From assembly GCA_026394265.1 (NCBI GenBank), contig JAPKYO010000028.1:1-64000 (forward strand): 64,000 nucleotides of DNA, given 5' to 3'. This DNA is from Candidatus Bathyarchaeota archaeon (GTDB lineage: Archaea > Thermoproteota > Bathyarchaeia > TCS64). A model generated the notes under the pieces. It was not told where the DNA came from and did not search any database. It worked only from the letters and a program-made list of their open reading frames with translations. The translations under genes were made by a program, and so were the position numbers. Positions within the stretch are counted from its first letter, which is position 1; each line of letters begins with the position of its first letter. Positions 1 through 8,079 of the stretch are shown here, piece after piece.

Positions 1-654
1 GGTATCGGTCATAGCTGAAAGCGAAATTTGGAAGTATTGGTAGTAGACGGCTTTGTTCTGAGCCCACATTCGCTCATAGATCAACCTGTCGAATGTGACC
101 CATGAGTCAAGAGGCTTCAACGAAGAGGGAAAGTAAAACCATCCAACACTCCACACGTCGGTGGAGAATGGATCCCAATCATGCAGTATCTCGAGTCTCC
201 TGCTCGATTCAAGGCTCGTATCAGCCACTGTTATTTCAGCGGCTTGATTTCCGGAATATACAATATTGAATTCGGGCTGGAATATGAGTTTACCAGGATA
301 TTGAAAGGCCGGCCAAGCCCCCCTTGTCCAAATTGAAGGTGAGGTGCTGTTAACGTAATTGTTGTATAACATATAGTCCCCCGTTCCATCTACTCCCCAT
401 TTGAATGAGGCATCTGACTCGAAGTCAGCGGTAAACACCCCGTCGGGATAAGTGAGGCTTCCGGAGGAGACTATATTCTTTGAAGCCATTAAGGTATCTC
501 CAACTACGTTGGAAATGGATACTATTAGAAGGAAGGTCATAAGTAAAACTAATATTTTTTTTGTGCGACCCTGAAAGACCCTCTTATTTTGATACACTAT
601 AGTTTTAACTGAAACGATGGAGTCCCACCAGGATTGATGGATTTGTTGGTTCAT
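1..654 (-). CDS. Secreted or membrane-anchored protein with jelly-roll-like domain (partial, C-terminus off the window)
   Basis: The reading frame is open from an ATG at 654 to the window edge (218 codons). A cytoplasmic N-terminus of about 34 residues ends in basic residues (GRTKK) and is followed by a hydrophobic segment at about residues 35-52 (ILVLLMTFLLIVSISNVV), so it is an uncleaved signal anchor or a late signal peptide. Residues ~75-215 resemble the C-terminal domain of the repeat protein at 8080-10290: both have an ESxRRxE-LHxWxP stretch, then a W-[YF]-P-S segment and a later IYERMW/LYERYW motif. I infer a concanavalin-like, carbohydrate-binding or lyase-like fold. No catalytic residues can be assigned. 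It is the leftmost gene of the polysaccharide island. Confidence 0.75.
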   Translation of the reverse strand, partial: MNQQIHQSWWDSIVSVKTIVYQNKRVFQGRTKKILVLLMTFLLIVSISNVVGDTLMASKNIVSSGSLTYPDGVFTADFESDASFKWGVDGTGDYMLYNNYVNSTSPSIWTRGAWPAFQYPGKLIFQPEFNIVYSGNQAAEITVADTSLESSRRLEILHDWDPFSTDVWSVGWFYFPSSLKPLDSWVTFDRLIYERMWAQNKAVYYQYFQISLSAMTDT

Positions 655-747
655 TGAATCCCTTTAGATATAATAAAGGTTATCGTGCTATGCCGATAAA
701 TAAACAGTCTTGTAAATTGTAACTTTTAGTTATGTATAATTGAATCC

Positions 748-1223
748 TTAGATATCTGTCCAGATATTTGACCACTTTATATTATGAAGGGGTTTTCGAT
801 AATCGTGATACTCTAATAATTTACATCTGAATTTATTTTTGAAGTTATATATTCCCTGTGCTTTCTTTTCTCCCACGGAAATCTTTCCTAATTCTATGCC
901 GCTTATATCTAAGTAGGTACAGTCGTTGTCGTGCCCTCACGGTATTATGTTCCACCAGAGTGCCTCATTTGAGTTTATCCTATTTAATCTAGCATAATCG
1001 GACTGAGATAGCGTGAATACGTGAATCACAGGGTTAAAATTCAAGCATATTGAGTTCGCAATAGGAATATCTTTTATCCGAGCGGTAAATATCTCAATTT
1101 TATTTAGAGGAGAAAAAAATTTCCATAAGGAATCAATATATGAAAAGCGGTATGTCTTTATTTTAGATCGCTTGGAAGCTTGAACATGTAAATTGTATAC
1201 TTCTCGTAACTCCGAGCGCGCGC
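748..1223 (-). pseudogene. FemAB-like (GNAT-fold) transferase relic, C-terminal half
   Basis: On the minus strand one frame reads as the C-terminal half of a FemAB-type or lipid II:glycine glycyltransferase-like protein. It begins near ELREVYNLHVQASKRS, continues through an NEALWWNIIP segment, meets an in-frame stop (TGA, about 949-951), and then resumes with a CTYLDISGIE segment and GIYNFKNKFRCKLLEYH before a natural stop at 748-750. The GIYxFKxxFG-like ending is typical of the family. FemAB-like proteins are common in archaeal polysaccharide clusters. No N-terminal half is present: homology stops at the GCGCGCGC run at 1216-1223. It is a truncated, stop-containing pseudogene. The family call rests on remembered motif patterns. 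Confidence 0.6.
1216..1223. repeat. GCGCGCGC run at the broken 5' end of the FemAB-like relic
   Basis: Eight alternating G/C bases in otherwise AT-rich DNA. Homology of the 748-1223 relic ends here. The same run recurs at 3609, 7884, 7954, 14417 and 14572 in this island (see findings). Confidence 0.8.
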
Positions 1224-1293
1224 ATTAATATTAGGAATAATCTTAGCATATCAATGAATGTAATTTCTAAAGCAATATGATGAGAACTATTAT

Positions 1294-1587
1294 CTACATT
1301 TTTTGGGAATAAATTAACATCGATATTAATAAAATAATACTAATCGAAATTAATATTGGATACGTGGTTAGAGGTAGTATAGTAAAATTTCACAATATAG
1401 CATTTAATATAAATCCAACTAACATCAATGCTGACAAACTTACTCCTATTGAAGATATAAAAGTAATGACTGGATCACTGTTTAGGTTTAATATTTTAAC
1501 TAAAAAATATCCGGGTAAAACGGTCAAGAAAATGATTTTCAAAACCTGTCTTACTATTGGTAATATATTAATACTTCTAACAGAAGG
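1294..1587 (-). pseudogene. DUF2206/DUF1616-like polytopic membrane protein relic
   Basis: A minus-strand frame open from about 1587 reads PIVRQVLKIIFLTVLPGYFL, then a serine-rich SSIGVSLSALMLVGFILN segment, an in-frame TGA at 1390-1392, and a further hydrophobic stretch to a stop at 1294-1296. The LPGYFLV...GVSLSALMLVGF pattern matches the membrane domain of DUF2206/DUF1616 proteins that accompany archaeal glycosyltransferase clusters. The stretch has no start codon in frame, is far shorter than the family and carries an internal stop, so it is a relic. The rest of 655-1625 holds only this relic, the FemAB-like relic and AT-rich spacer. Confidence 0.5.
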
Positions 1588-1625
1588 TCATTTTTCATTT
1601 ATAACAATAATATGTTTTTTAAATT

Positions 1626-2651
1626 TCAAAACAACTCACCACATCTTTCCATATTACCGAAAGGAAGCAATAAAGAGTGAATATAAAAAAATGTGGGCCA
1701 TGAATATGTTTTTCTTTGCCAAGTTAGGATGCGCTCTCCTAGCAAATCATTCTTAAATAATCTTAATCCGTTGGACTCCCGTACACCTTCCAGGTATTTA
1801 TATGCCTTATTGATCCCGCTTTCGTTAATTCCTAAGAGTTTCCATATGCGAGTTGCTTGAGCTATTGCATCAGACGTTTTAGGCTGCGGTTTGATATTTG
1901 AGAGAGAGTATCTTCTGTAAAAAGAGCCGTCAGAGTTTTGATTTTTAGTAAGCCAGTTGGTGGCATTTTGTGCTACCTCAAGATATTTTTTCTCTCCCAA
2001 GATATAATAGGCGTATAGATATCCCTCTGTTGCATAACAATGGGGGTGAATCATAATGTCTGTAGATTCATCATTAATTCTAAAGCTCCCCCCATCCATC
2101 TGTAGCTTGATATATTTATCTAGGATTTTCCTTGCTCTTTTTTCGTATTCTTTTTCTTTAACATATTTTGAAATTTTTAACAGGGGTATAGCTAATTTTG
2201 TTAGGTGCACAGACGGTTTATGATACCATTCTGTCTGCGGCGAATCGAACTCGCCGGCTGAGAGGCCATCCTCATTACACTTTTCGAGTATCCAATCTGC
2301 ACTTTTTATTGCTTCTTCTAAATATTGTTCCCTTTTTTCTACCCCATAGAGGTCAATTGCACCTGAAACGAAAATACCGGTATCGAAGACATAATAATTC
2401 CTATCAGTAAGTGATGGAATGGCACCATTCTTACTTACTTTTATCATGTATCTGAAACATTCTCTTCCTCGGTCAAGGAAAACAGGGTCTTTTTTGATCT
2501 TGTATAGCAAACTGGAGAGGCTTAACGCGTAAGATGTTATTTCGGGATATTGTGGTCCAGTACTAAAAGCTGAATAGTACGAAAGATATGACTCACCATC
2601 GAATATTTTGGAGTGAAGAAACCAGTCTGTAAGATTATTTAGTTCAGCCAT
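1626..2651 (-). CDS. (alpha/alpha)6-toroid protein, glycosidase/epimerase-like
   Basis: This 341-residue protein has no signal peptide. It is built of repeated helical pairs with aromatic-rich motifs, e.g. WILEKCNEDG near residue 120 and WLTKNQNSDGSFYRRY near 235, the pattern of six-hairpin glycosidases, glucuronyl C5-epimerase C-terminal domains and terpenoid-cyclase-like toroids. HPHCYATEGYLYAYY near residue 205 resembles the inner-helix motif that lines the active cleft in these enzymes. In an island making glucuronate precursors, a role in modifying or trimming a uronate-containing glycan is plausible but inferred. The start is the ATG at 2651. Fairly confident of the fold, not of the substrate. 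Confidence 0.7.
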   Translation of the reverse strand: MAELNNLTDWFLHSKIFDGESYLSYYSAFSTGPQYPEITSYALSLSSLLYKIKKDPVFLDRGRECFRYMIKVSKNGAIPSLTDRNYYVFDTGIFVSGAIDLYGVEKREQYLEEAIKSADWILEKCNEDGLSAGEFDSPQTEWYHKPSVHLTKLAIPLLKISKYVKEKEYEKRARKILDKYIKLQMDGGSFRINDESTDIMIHPHCYATEGYLYAYYILGEKKYLEVAQNATNWLTKNQNSDGSFYRRYSLSNIKPQPKTSDAIAQATRIWKLLGINESGINKAYKYLEGVRESNGLRLFKNDLLGERILTWQRKTYSWPTFFYIHSLLLPFGNMERCGELF

Positions 2652-2673
2652 CGATTATCCCTCTCTGTTCTCC

Positions 2674-3607
2674 TTAAACGTCATACCCACACATCTTATT
2701 TATGAATGATTTTAATTTTCTGGATTGTCTTTTAGAGTCAAATAATTGAACTGTTTTTAGCGCATTTTCACCAGCTTCCGCCATGTCCCATCATCCCTCA
2801 GAACCTCGATGGCTTCCTCTATTTTTTTGCCTTGAAAGTTCAATTACAGCTATTCCGATCTCGTATTTGTTGATAAAGGATTCAACAAAGCTTCCGCGGG
2901 GTGTCAGGACGAAAGTTGGCTGACCAACTGCCATATACTCCAAGAGTTTACATGGGAAGGCATATGTGATCTCCTCTTCGTAACTAGTATTGAACGCAAG
3001 GGTAGAAATAGGACGTCCGGGCTGTTCTGTAAGTTAATACATTTTTCCTTATCGAGAAATCCTACACCGATCTCTTTTAGCACTGACTTTAGTTTCTCAA
3101 TTGTCTCCCAATCCTTTGGCGTGGCAAAGAGAAGTTTCAGATTTTTAATTTGAGTTGCTGTATCAAGGAATTTGATGATCGCATTCTCGTTTGCACTATA
3201 AGCCGATCCGGTAAACACTATCTTTAATTCATCCGTTTTAGGTTTCTCACCAATTTTTTCTAGCTTTAAATAGTATTTATTAGAAAGATCTCTAGTTGGC
3301 GGAACCAACACCATTTTATAAGCCTCTACTCGAGTAACGACTAACATATTTTTCGTTCATAACAATAATCGTTGTTGCTCCAGCAAAGACCATTTTTTCA
3401 AGTTTCTTCCATACATGAAATAATGTGCCTTTTTCCTCGTCTCCGAGAATAAGTATGCATATAGATAATGAGAGGCCTGCCAGTTAGCTTGCCCAGTATG
3501 TAGCCTGACAACAGGTCAGTAAAATAGGGGTAAATATCTAAGATGCAGTCGATTTTCTTTTTTCTCACAATGCTAAGGCCCTATACTATCGAGAGGATAA
3601 GAAATTT
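2674..3607 (-). pseudogene. GT4 glycosyltransferase relic (type A), paralogue of 13252-14397
   Basis: Residue by residue this follows the intact glycosyltransferase at 13252-14397 from about residue 73 to its end: KIDCILDIYPYFTDLLSGY, then IVFTGSAYSANENAIIKFLD, GFLDKEKCINLQ and LEYMAVGQPTFVLTPRGSF. The frame is broken by an internal TAG near the 5' end, a frameshift around 3340-3450, another around 2950-3000 and two more in the last 150 bases. Nothing equivalent to the first ~72 residues exists. Homology begins immediately after the GCGCGCGC run at 3609-3616. It lies upstream of the intact (alpha/alpha)6 gene and downstream of the intact GT at 3691. Confidence 0.85.
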
Positions 3608-3608
3608 T

Positions 3609-3616
3609 GCGCGCGC
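3609..3616. repeat. GCGCGCGC run at the broken end of the type A glycosyltransferase relic
   Basis: The run directly abuts the first recognisable codon of the truncated relic at 2674-3607 and separates it from the intact glycosyltransferase at 3691. Confidence 0.8.
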
Positions 3617-3690
3617 ATGTTTCTATCCATCATCAAGTTCAGCGCTTAACGTTAGTTTCTAAGTAATTTATATGAAATACATGTATGCGC

Positions 3691-4857
3691 CTAGAGTAAC
3701 GAAAGGTAGTCTTCAAAGTCTTCAGCCACTTTCATCCAACTATATTTCTCTTCCATAAGCATCCTCCCGTAGATCCCCCAGTCCTCTAACAGTTTTCTGT
3801 TTTCAGACGCATACTCTATTGCTTTAGCGATTCCTTTCGGATTTGTTGATGAAGTGTAGATTCCGCACCTGCATTCCCCCAGAACGTCCCTATTCGCTGG
3901 AATGTCCGTGGCTATGACTACTTTCTTCATTGATAGGTATTCAAGAAGGTTCAACGGGCATTGGTATCTCCAATCAGGTTCGTCAGGTAAAGGAACGATT
4001 CCTACATCACACAGGGAGATAAATCTCGGAACTTCAGAATAGGGTACAACATCGTGCGCAATAACCATTTTCTGCAGGTTCAACTTACTAATCAGGCTCT
4101 TCACACTCGTAGGGACATTTCCTAGTAAGAAAAGAACAAGATCCGGACATTTATTTCTCAGTAGATCAACAGCCTGAATCGTTTCGGTAATTCCTCTATT
4201 CTTCGCGAAGGCACCGTGATAGAAAACTACGAATCTGTTCTCAAGGCCGAGTATTTTTTGCATATCTTTCTTGCTGTAATTCTTAACATTGAAAGCCGTC
4301 GTGGAAACTCCAGATGTCCAAATACCAACAGACCTTGGATTAACATTGAACCTCTTGCACACGTCTTTTTTCATCGATAAAGTTATGATCGTAATCCCTT
4401 GGAAAAATCTCTTGGCAATCTTTAGAGAGATGCTGAAGAATGCGTTTTTCATGTATCCGCCGACACCAACTATGACTACCGGCGTACTTCTAATGTCTAG
4501 GACGATTTTTGGTCTTCTTGACCTAGGTAAAAAGAAGGTTGTGCATAAGCTCAAAACGGTAGGATTTGGCTCGACAATAACAATGTCCGGTTTGAGTTTT
4601 AGAAATAGTAGCGGAAGATACAGAGTAAGTAACAATGCGTAGGCGCTTGCAGAGAAAGCAGGCATTTGTCTTAAAGGAATTGAGATCGTTCGAATAAGAG
4701 ATGTTTCAATTGGCTTTTTTCTCGAGTAAGATCCAATAAGAAAAACCTTGTTATTGTGTCTTGCTAATGACTGGAGCATCTCTATCCTAGAAGTTTTATG
4801 AATGTGAACATCCAAAATTAACGGGCTCACCCAGACAATCGTCTTGTCTCTCAACAT
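3691..4857 (-). CDS. GT4-family glycosyltransferase (type C, intact copy)
   Basis: 388 residues, the usual length for GT-B fold family 4 enzymes. The N-terminal Rossmann domain (VWVSPLILDVHIHKTSRIEM) is followed by a hydrophobic stretch around residues 75-95. The C-terminal domain has FYHGAFAKNRGI (nucleotide-sugar domain start), CDVGIVPLP and PLNLLEYLSMKKVVIATDIP, which correspond to the donor-binding E-x7-E region of GT4 enzymes. It should transfer a sugar from a nucleotide donor to a growing lipid-linked glycan at the inner membrane face. Its C-terminus (SWMKVAEDFEDYLSLL) and N-terminus match the two ends of the deletion chimera at 14462-14749, making it the intact member of that pair. Confidence 0.9.
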   Translation of the reverse strand: MLRDKTIVWVSPLILDVHIHKTSRIEMLQSLARHNNKVFLIGSYSRKKPIETSLIRTISIPLRQMPAFSASAYALLLTLYLPLLFLKLKPDIVIVEPNPTVLSLCTTFFLPRSRRPKIVLDIRSTPVVIVGVGGYMKNAFFSISLKIAKRFFQGITIITLSMKKDVCKRFNVNPRSVGIWTSGVSTTAFNVKNYSKKDMQKILGLENRFVVFYHGAFAKNRGITETIQAVDLLRNKCPDLVLFLLGNVPTSVKSLISKLNLQKMVIAHDVVPYSEVPRFISLCDVGIVPLPDEPDWRYQCPLNLLEYLSMKKVVIATDIPANRDVLGECRCGIYTSSTNPKGIAKAIEYASENRKLLEDWGIYGRMLMEEKYSWMKVAEDFEDYLSLL

Positions 4858-4909
4858 AGCCTTCGAGTCATCCTTAAATCACTCATCAGTCTTGGTATCT
4901 CGGAAAAAA

Positions 4910-6757
4910 TCAATTCTTTCCTTGCTTTGAGAAGAACTCTCTATTCGCCAATTCAAGATTTAAGAGATCGCATATCAGAGTGCCATGATCTCTTTCGCCT
5001 TTCATGTGCTCTTCTACGATTTGTTTCACGTACTCGTTGTTAAGAAATTCGTTCTGCTTGATTCTTGATTCTATTAAAATATGACGTACATAGTCTTTGG
5101 AGCCGGTTCTTAGCCAATAACTGTAGCCTCGATAGTCAAGTGGTTTTTTATGAATCTTGCCTGTTGTGAGTCTCTCCACTGTTCCATCTAATTTGTTACG
5201 CATCAGAATTTTGCCTTTCCCGTAGTATGTTTGAATTAAATTCGAGTCTGGGGGAACCCCTGTGTATTCCCACGGTATATCTGCGAGAGTGGGAAATTGA
5301 GTTTTCAAAGCTTTTTGAAGGAAACTCTCATTCAGCTTGAAGTGACTAGGTAGATTGAATGCGAAATCGACGAGATCATTGTCTAGAAATGGATGCCTTG
5401 CCTCAATATACCAATTGTAGTACTGGAACGCTTGGTAAATGTATCTAGGTAAATAATGAACGATTTCCCAATAATGGGCAACATCCACTATTGAAGGAAA
5501 GTTGATATCATTGAAAGTTTGTTGGAAGTCCTGCTTAACCGTTTGGTTGATTTCGGGAAATGATTCTACAAAGATTTTGCTGTATGCATCAGAGGAATGG
5601 GCTGTTCTCGTTTGGAATATGTAGTCGACTAGTTCCTCTTTTTTTTCGAGTTTGAATATTTTAGGGAGAATCGTCTGTCCGAAGAGTTCCCCTCCCGCCA
5701 TTCCGAGCAATATTGTGTCGACTTTCTTACTTATTGACTCCAGAAGTGAAATAAAATGACAATCCCGAATCCTTACAAGACCGTCTCCTTCGTGAACGAT
5801 CAAACTTGCGTAACGAGCGATAAAATCCGATGGAATTTCGAGGAAAATATTTTCTACTCCAAGTCTCTCTGCCACCTCCTTTGCAATCTTCTGCTGTTGG
5901 CAGCCCTCAACTCCAAAGGTGAAGGTGATTAATTCAGTATTGTTCTTGTTCGTATAAGCTGTTATGAGACGTGAATCTAACCCGCCGCTCAGGAAAACTC
6001 CTATCTTCTTTTTATCTCTGACTCTTCTTTCAATTGATTTCTCCATCAGTTTTCTGAATTCGCTGAGGTAGGTCTCCATTGGCTTGTCTGTCTTGGGTTT
6101 CAGAGTCGGGCTCCAGTAACACTCGAGACTCAGCTTGTCGTTTGTCCTATCGTATATTAAAATATGGGCTGGACGCAGATATTTAGCATGTGTGAAAAAT
6201 GTTCTATCATTCAATAAGAACTTAAACATAAAGAACTCGGATATTGCTGTTTTATCAATATCCTTAGAAACAGATGCGTCAGTAAGTAAAACTTTTAGTT
6301 CTGAACCGAATGAAAATTTTTCTGGATCCAAGGAGTAGAAGAGGGGGAAAAAACCATGTCTATCGTTAAGGACTATTACTCTATCCCTTATTCCGTCGTA
6401 GATCGCTGCAGCAAATGATCCATTTAAATCGCCTGCAAACTTGAACCCATTCTTCTCATATAGTTGAGCTATTAGAGATGCATCGTCTTCATAATCATCG
6501 ACCCCAAATTTCAAGGCTATTTCCTTTTGATTATAGATTCTTCCCATCAAAATACAAAGCAATGGTTTATTTCTATCATAAAAAAAGTTTTTTTCGAAAT
6601 CCCTATCTAACAATTCAGTTTTTCCGAGAAGACATGATTCAAGAACCCATTTTTCATTGCGAGGGTTCTGGTGTTTTATCGAATTGACCATAGCAATCGC
6701 TGTATCTTCTCTCACTGGCTGGCCATCTCGATTTAGACAACCAAAAATTGCAGGCAT
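4910..6757 (-). CDS. Asparagine synthetase-like protein lacking the glutaminase cysteine
   Basis: 615 residues with an N-terminal Ntn/glutamine-amidotransferase-like domain (about 1-200) and a C-terminal ATP-pyrophosphatase synthetase domain with the PP-loop GVFLSGGLDSRLIT near residue 257. In true AsnB the residue after Met is the nucleophile Cys. Here the start is MPAIFGCLN, so no Cys can be exposed at position 2 and glutamine hydrolysis is doubtful. The only nearby cysteine is residue 7. Such variants are common in archaeal and bacterial exopolysaccharide clusters, where they are thought to form amides on sugars or peptides. It lies between the type C glycosyltransferase and the decayed type B one, same strand. 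Confidence 0.88.
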   Translation of the reverse strand: MPAIFGCLNRDGQPVREDTAIAMVNSIKHQNPRNEKWVLESCLLGKTELLDRDFEKNFFYDRNKPLLCILMGRIYNQKEIALKFGVDDYEDDASLIAQLYEKNGFKFAGDLNGSFAAAIYDGIRDRVIVLNDRHGFFPLFYSLDPEKFSFGSELKVLLTDASVSKDIDKTAISEFFMFKFLLNDRTFFTHAKYLRPAHILIYDRTNDKLSLECYWSPTLKPKTDKPMETYLSEFRKLMEKSIERRVRDKKKIGVFLSGGLDSRLITAYTNKNNTELITFTFGVEGCQQQKIAKEVAERLGVENIFLEIPSDFIARYASLIVHEGDGLVRIRDCHFISLLESISKKVDTILLGMAGGELFGQTILPKIFKLEKKEELVDYIFQTRTAHSSDAYSKIFVESFPEINQTVKQDFQQTFNDINFPSIVDVAHYWEIVHYLPRYIYQAFQYYNWYIEARHPFLDNDLVDFAFNLPSHFKLNESFLQKALKTQFPTLADIPWEYTGVPPDSNLIQTYYGKGKILMRNKLDGTVERLTTGKIHKKPLDYRGYSYWLRTGSKDYVRHILIESRIKQNEFLNNEYVKQIVEEHMKGERDHGTLICDLLNLELANREFFSKQGKN

Positions 6758-6852
6758 AATTAATTCTTTTTAATATTTCCTAGGGAAGCTTATAATGTTT
6801 TAGACTTAGGCTCATACCGTATTACTCTTTAAAATCAAAATTATTCGCTGGG

Positions 6853-7883
6853 TTAGGGTACTACCTTTTTATATATTTCGAGATACTTGTCGGCCAATTT
6901 GTCCCAGTTATGCTTATTTCTAATATAAATTGATGCGTTTTCACATATCTTCTTCCTGAGTTTTTCATCATTATAGAGCAACTCGATGTTGTTGCTTAGA
7001 CTCTTGACATCTCGGACCTGAGATAGAAGTCCAGTCTCGCCATTTGTTATTATCGCCCTAGAGAATGGCAAGTTGAACGCTAAAAGTGGTTTACTACATG
7101 CCATAGCCTCGAGCATGAACATTGACTGGGATTCTTGGAGGCGAGGAAACACACTATTTCTGACTTTTTTATCTTCATTAAAAGTCTATTGTAGGGTATG
7201 TATCCGAGATAACTAACCCGATCTTTAAGACCTGAAGCAATAATAGTCTGCACAAGTTTGTTCTCCAAGGGGTCTTTACCAAATATGTTGAGGTGGATGT
7301 CTGGAAGGTGATCTGAAATGAGTCGGAAAGCCTCTAAAAGATACATGACACCTTTAGATAAGTGGAGTCTACCCGCATAAATAATCGTAAAAATCATCGA
7401 CTTCTATTGGCTTAGGCACGTTTTCGATCTCTTCAAAGTCTACACCATTTTGAATTACCTGTATTTTTTCAGACTCAGTTTAAAGCAGGCCTTTAGGTTC
7501 TCTAATAATGTATTGTTACAACAGGTCGTCGTATCGGATGCTTTTATCGATCTATATACCGAGTAATCATATAGAGGAAACGCAAAAAAATTAAAACCAA
7601 AATCTTGGATAGTCCAAGTCGAGATTGGTTAGTTAAAGAATACGTTTTGAGTTGTTCTATGGCTTTCATGGATAGTAGTTATGAAAGGCTGAGGAAATCT
7701 ACCCTTGAAGAATGTTAAACCAAAACTAGCGTAGGGACTAACTCCGTGGATGACGGAGTAGCCTCTTAGCAACTGGGATAGTTTTTGAGGTTCAACACCT
7801 GAAACCACTAGTTTCTTGGGGGGACATTTAAGATGGGGAGACGTACAATGTCGACCTGTTTGTTTAACTCGTTGTTTTGTTTT
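6853..7883 (-). pseudogene. GT4 glycosyltransferase relic (type B), paralogue of 14785-15933
   Basis: The minus strand carries disordered frames that together follow the intact enzyme at 14785-15933. One has YSVIHGVSPYASFGLTFF and ITTIHESHR at 7650-7800. Another has IIYAGRLHLSKGVMYLLEAF at 7330-7397. A third has LQESQSMFMLEAMACSKPLL at 7060-7150, and the C-terminal part ends at 6853. Frameshifts and stops separate them (at least near 7130, 7400-7480 and 7620). Homology to the first ~45 residues is absent, and the match stops at the GCGCGCGCGC run at 7884. It is clearly a pseudogene. Confidence 0.85.
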
Positions 7884-7961
7884 GCGCGCGCGCAAGCATT
7901 CCTAAGGATAAATACGAATCAATAATTAGGACGATTATCCCAGTATGTTTCTTGCGCGCGC
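7884..7961. repeat. Pair of GC runs (7884-7893 and 7954-7961) flanking a 60-bp fragment
   Basis: A ten-base and an eight-base alternating GC run bracket 60 bp of AT-rich sequence. The left one marks the end of homology of the type B glycosyltransferase relic. The bracketed 60 bp has an open minus-strand frame (HTGIIVLIIDSYLSLGML) that I cannot assign. It may be a sliver of another lost gene. Confidence 0.7.
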
Positions 7962-8079
7962 AGTCGATCTATAACGTACCAAATGGTGTAGTAACTATAG
8001 CCTACTAATCATGCATCTACTAATTTCCAACCCATAAGAACACGAGTGGGAAATAACATATTTCTCTATTATTTTCCTT

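Noticed and set aside
1364..1756. Plus-strand 130-codon frame
   Set aside because: It runs antisense through the DUF2206-like relic and the end of the toroid protein. No start signal and no family likeness.
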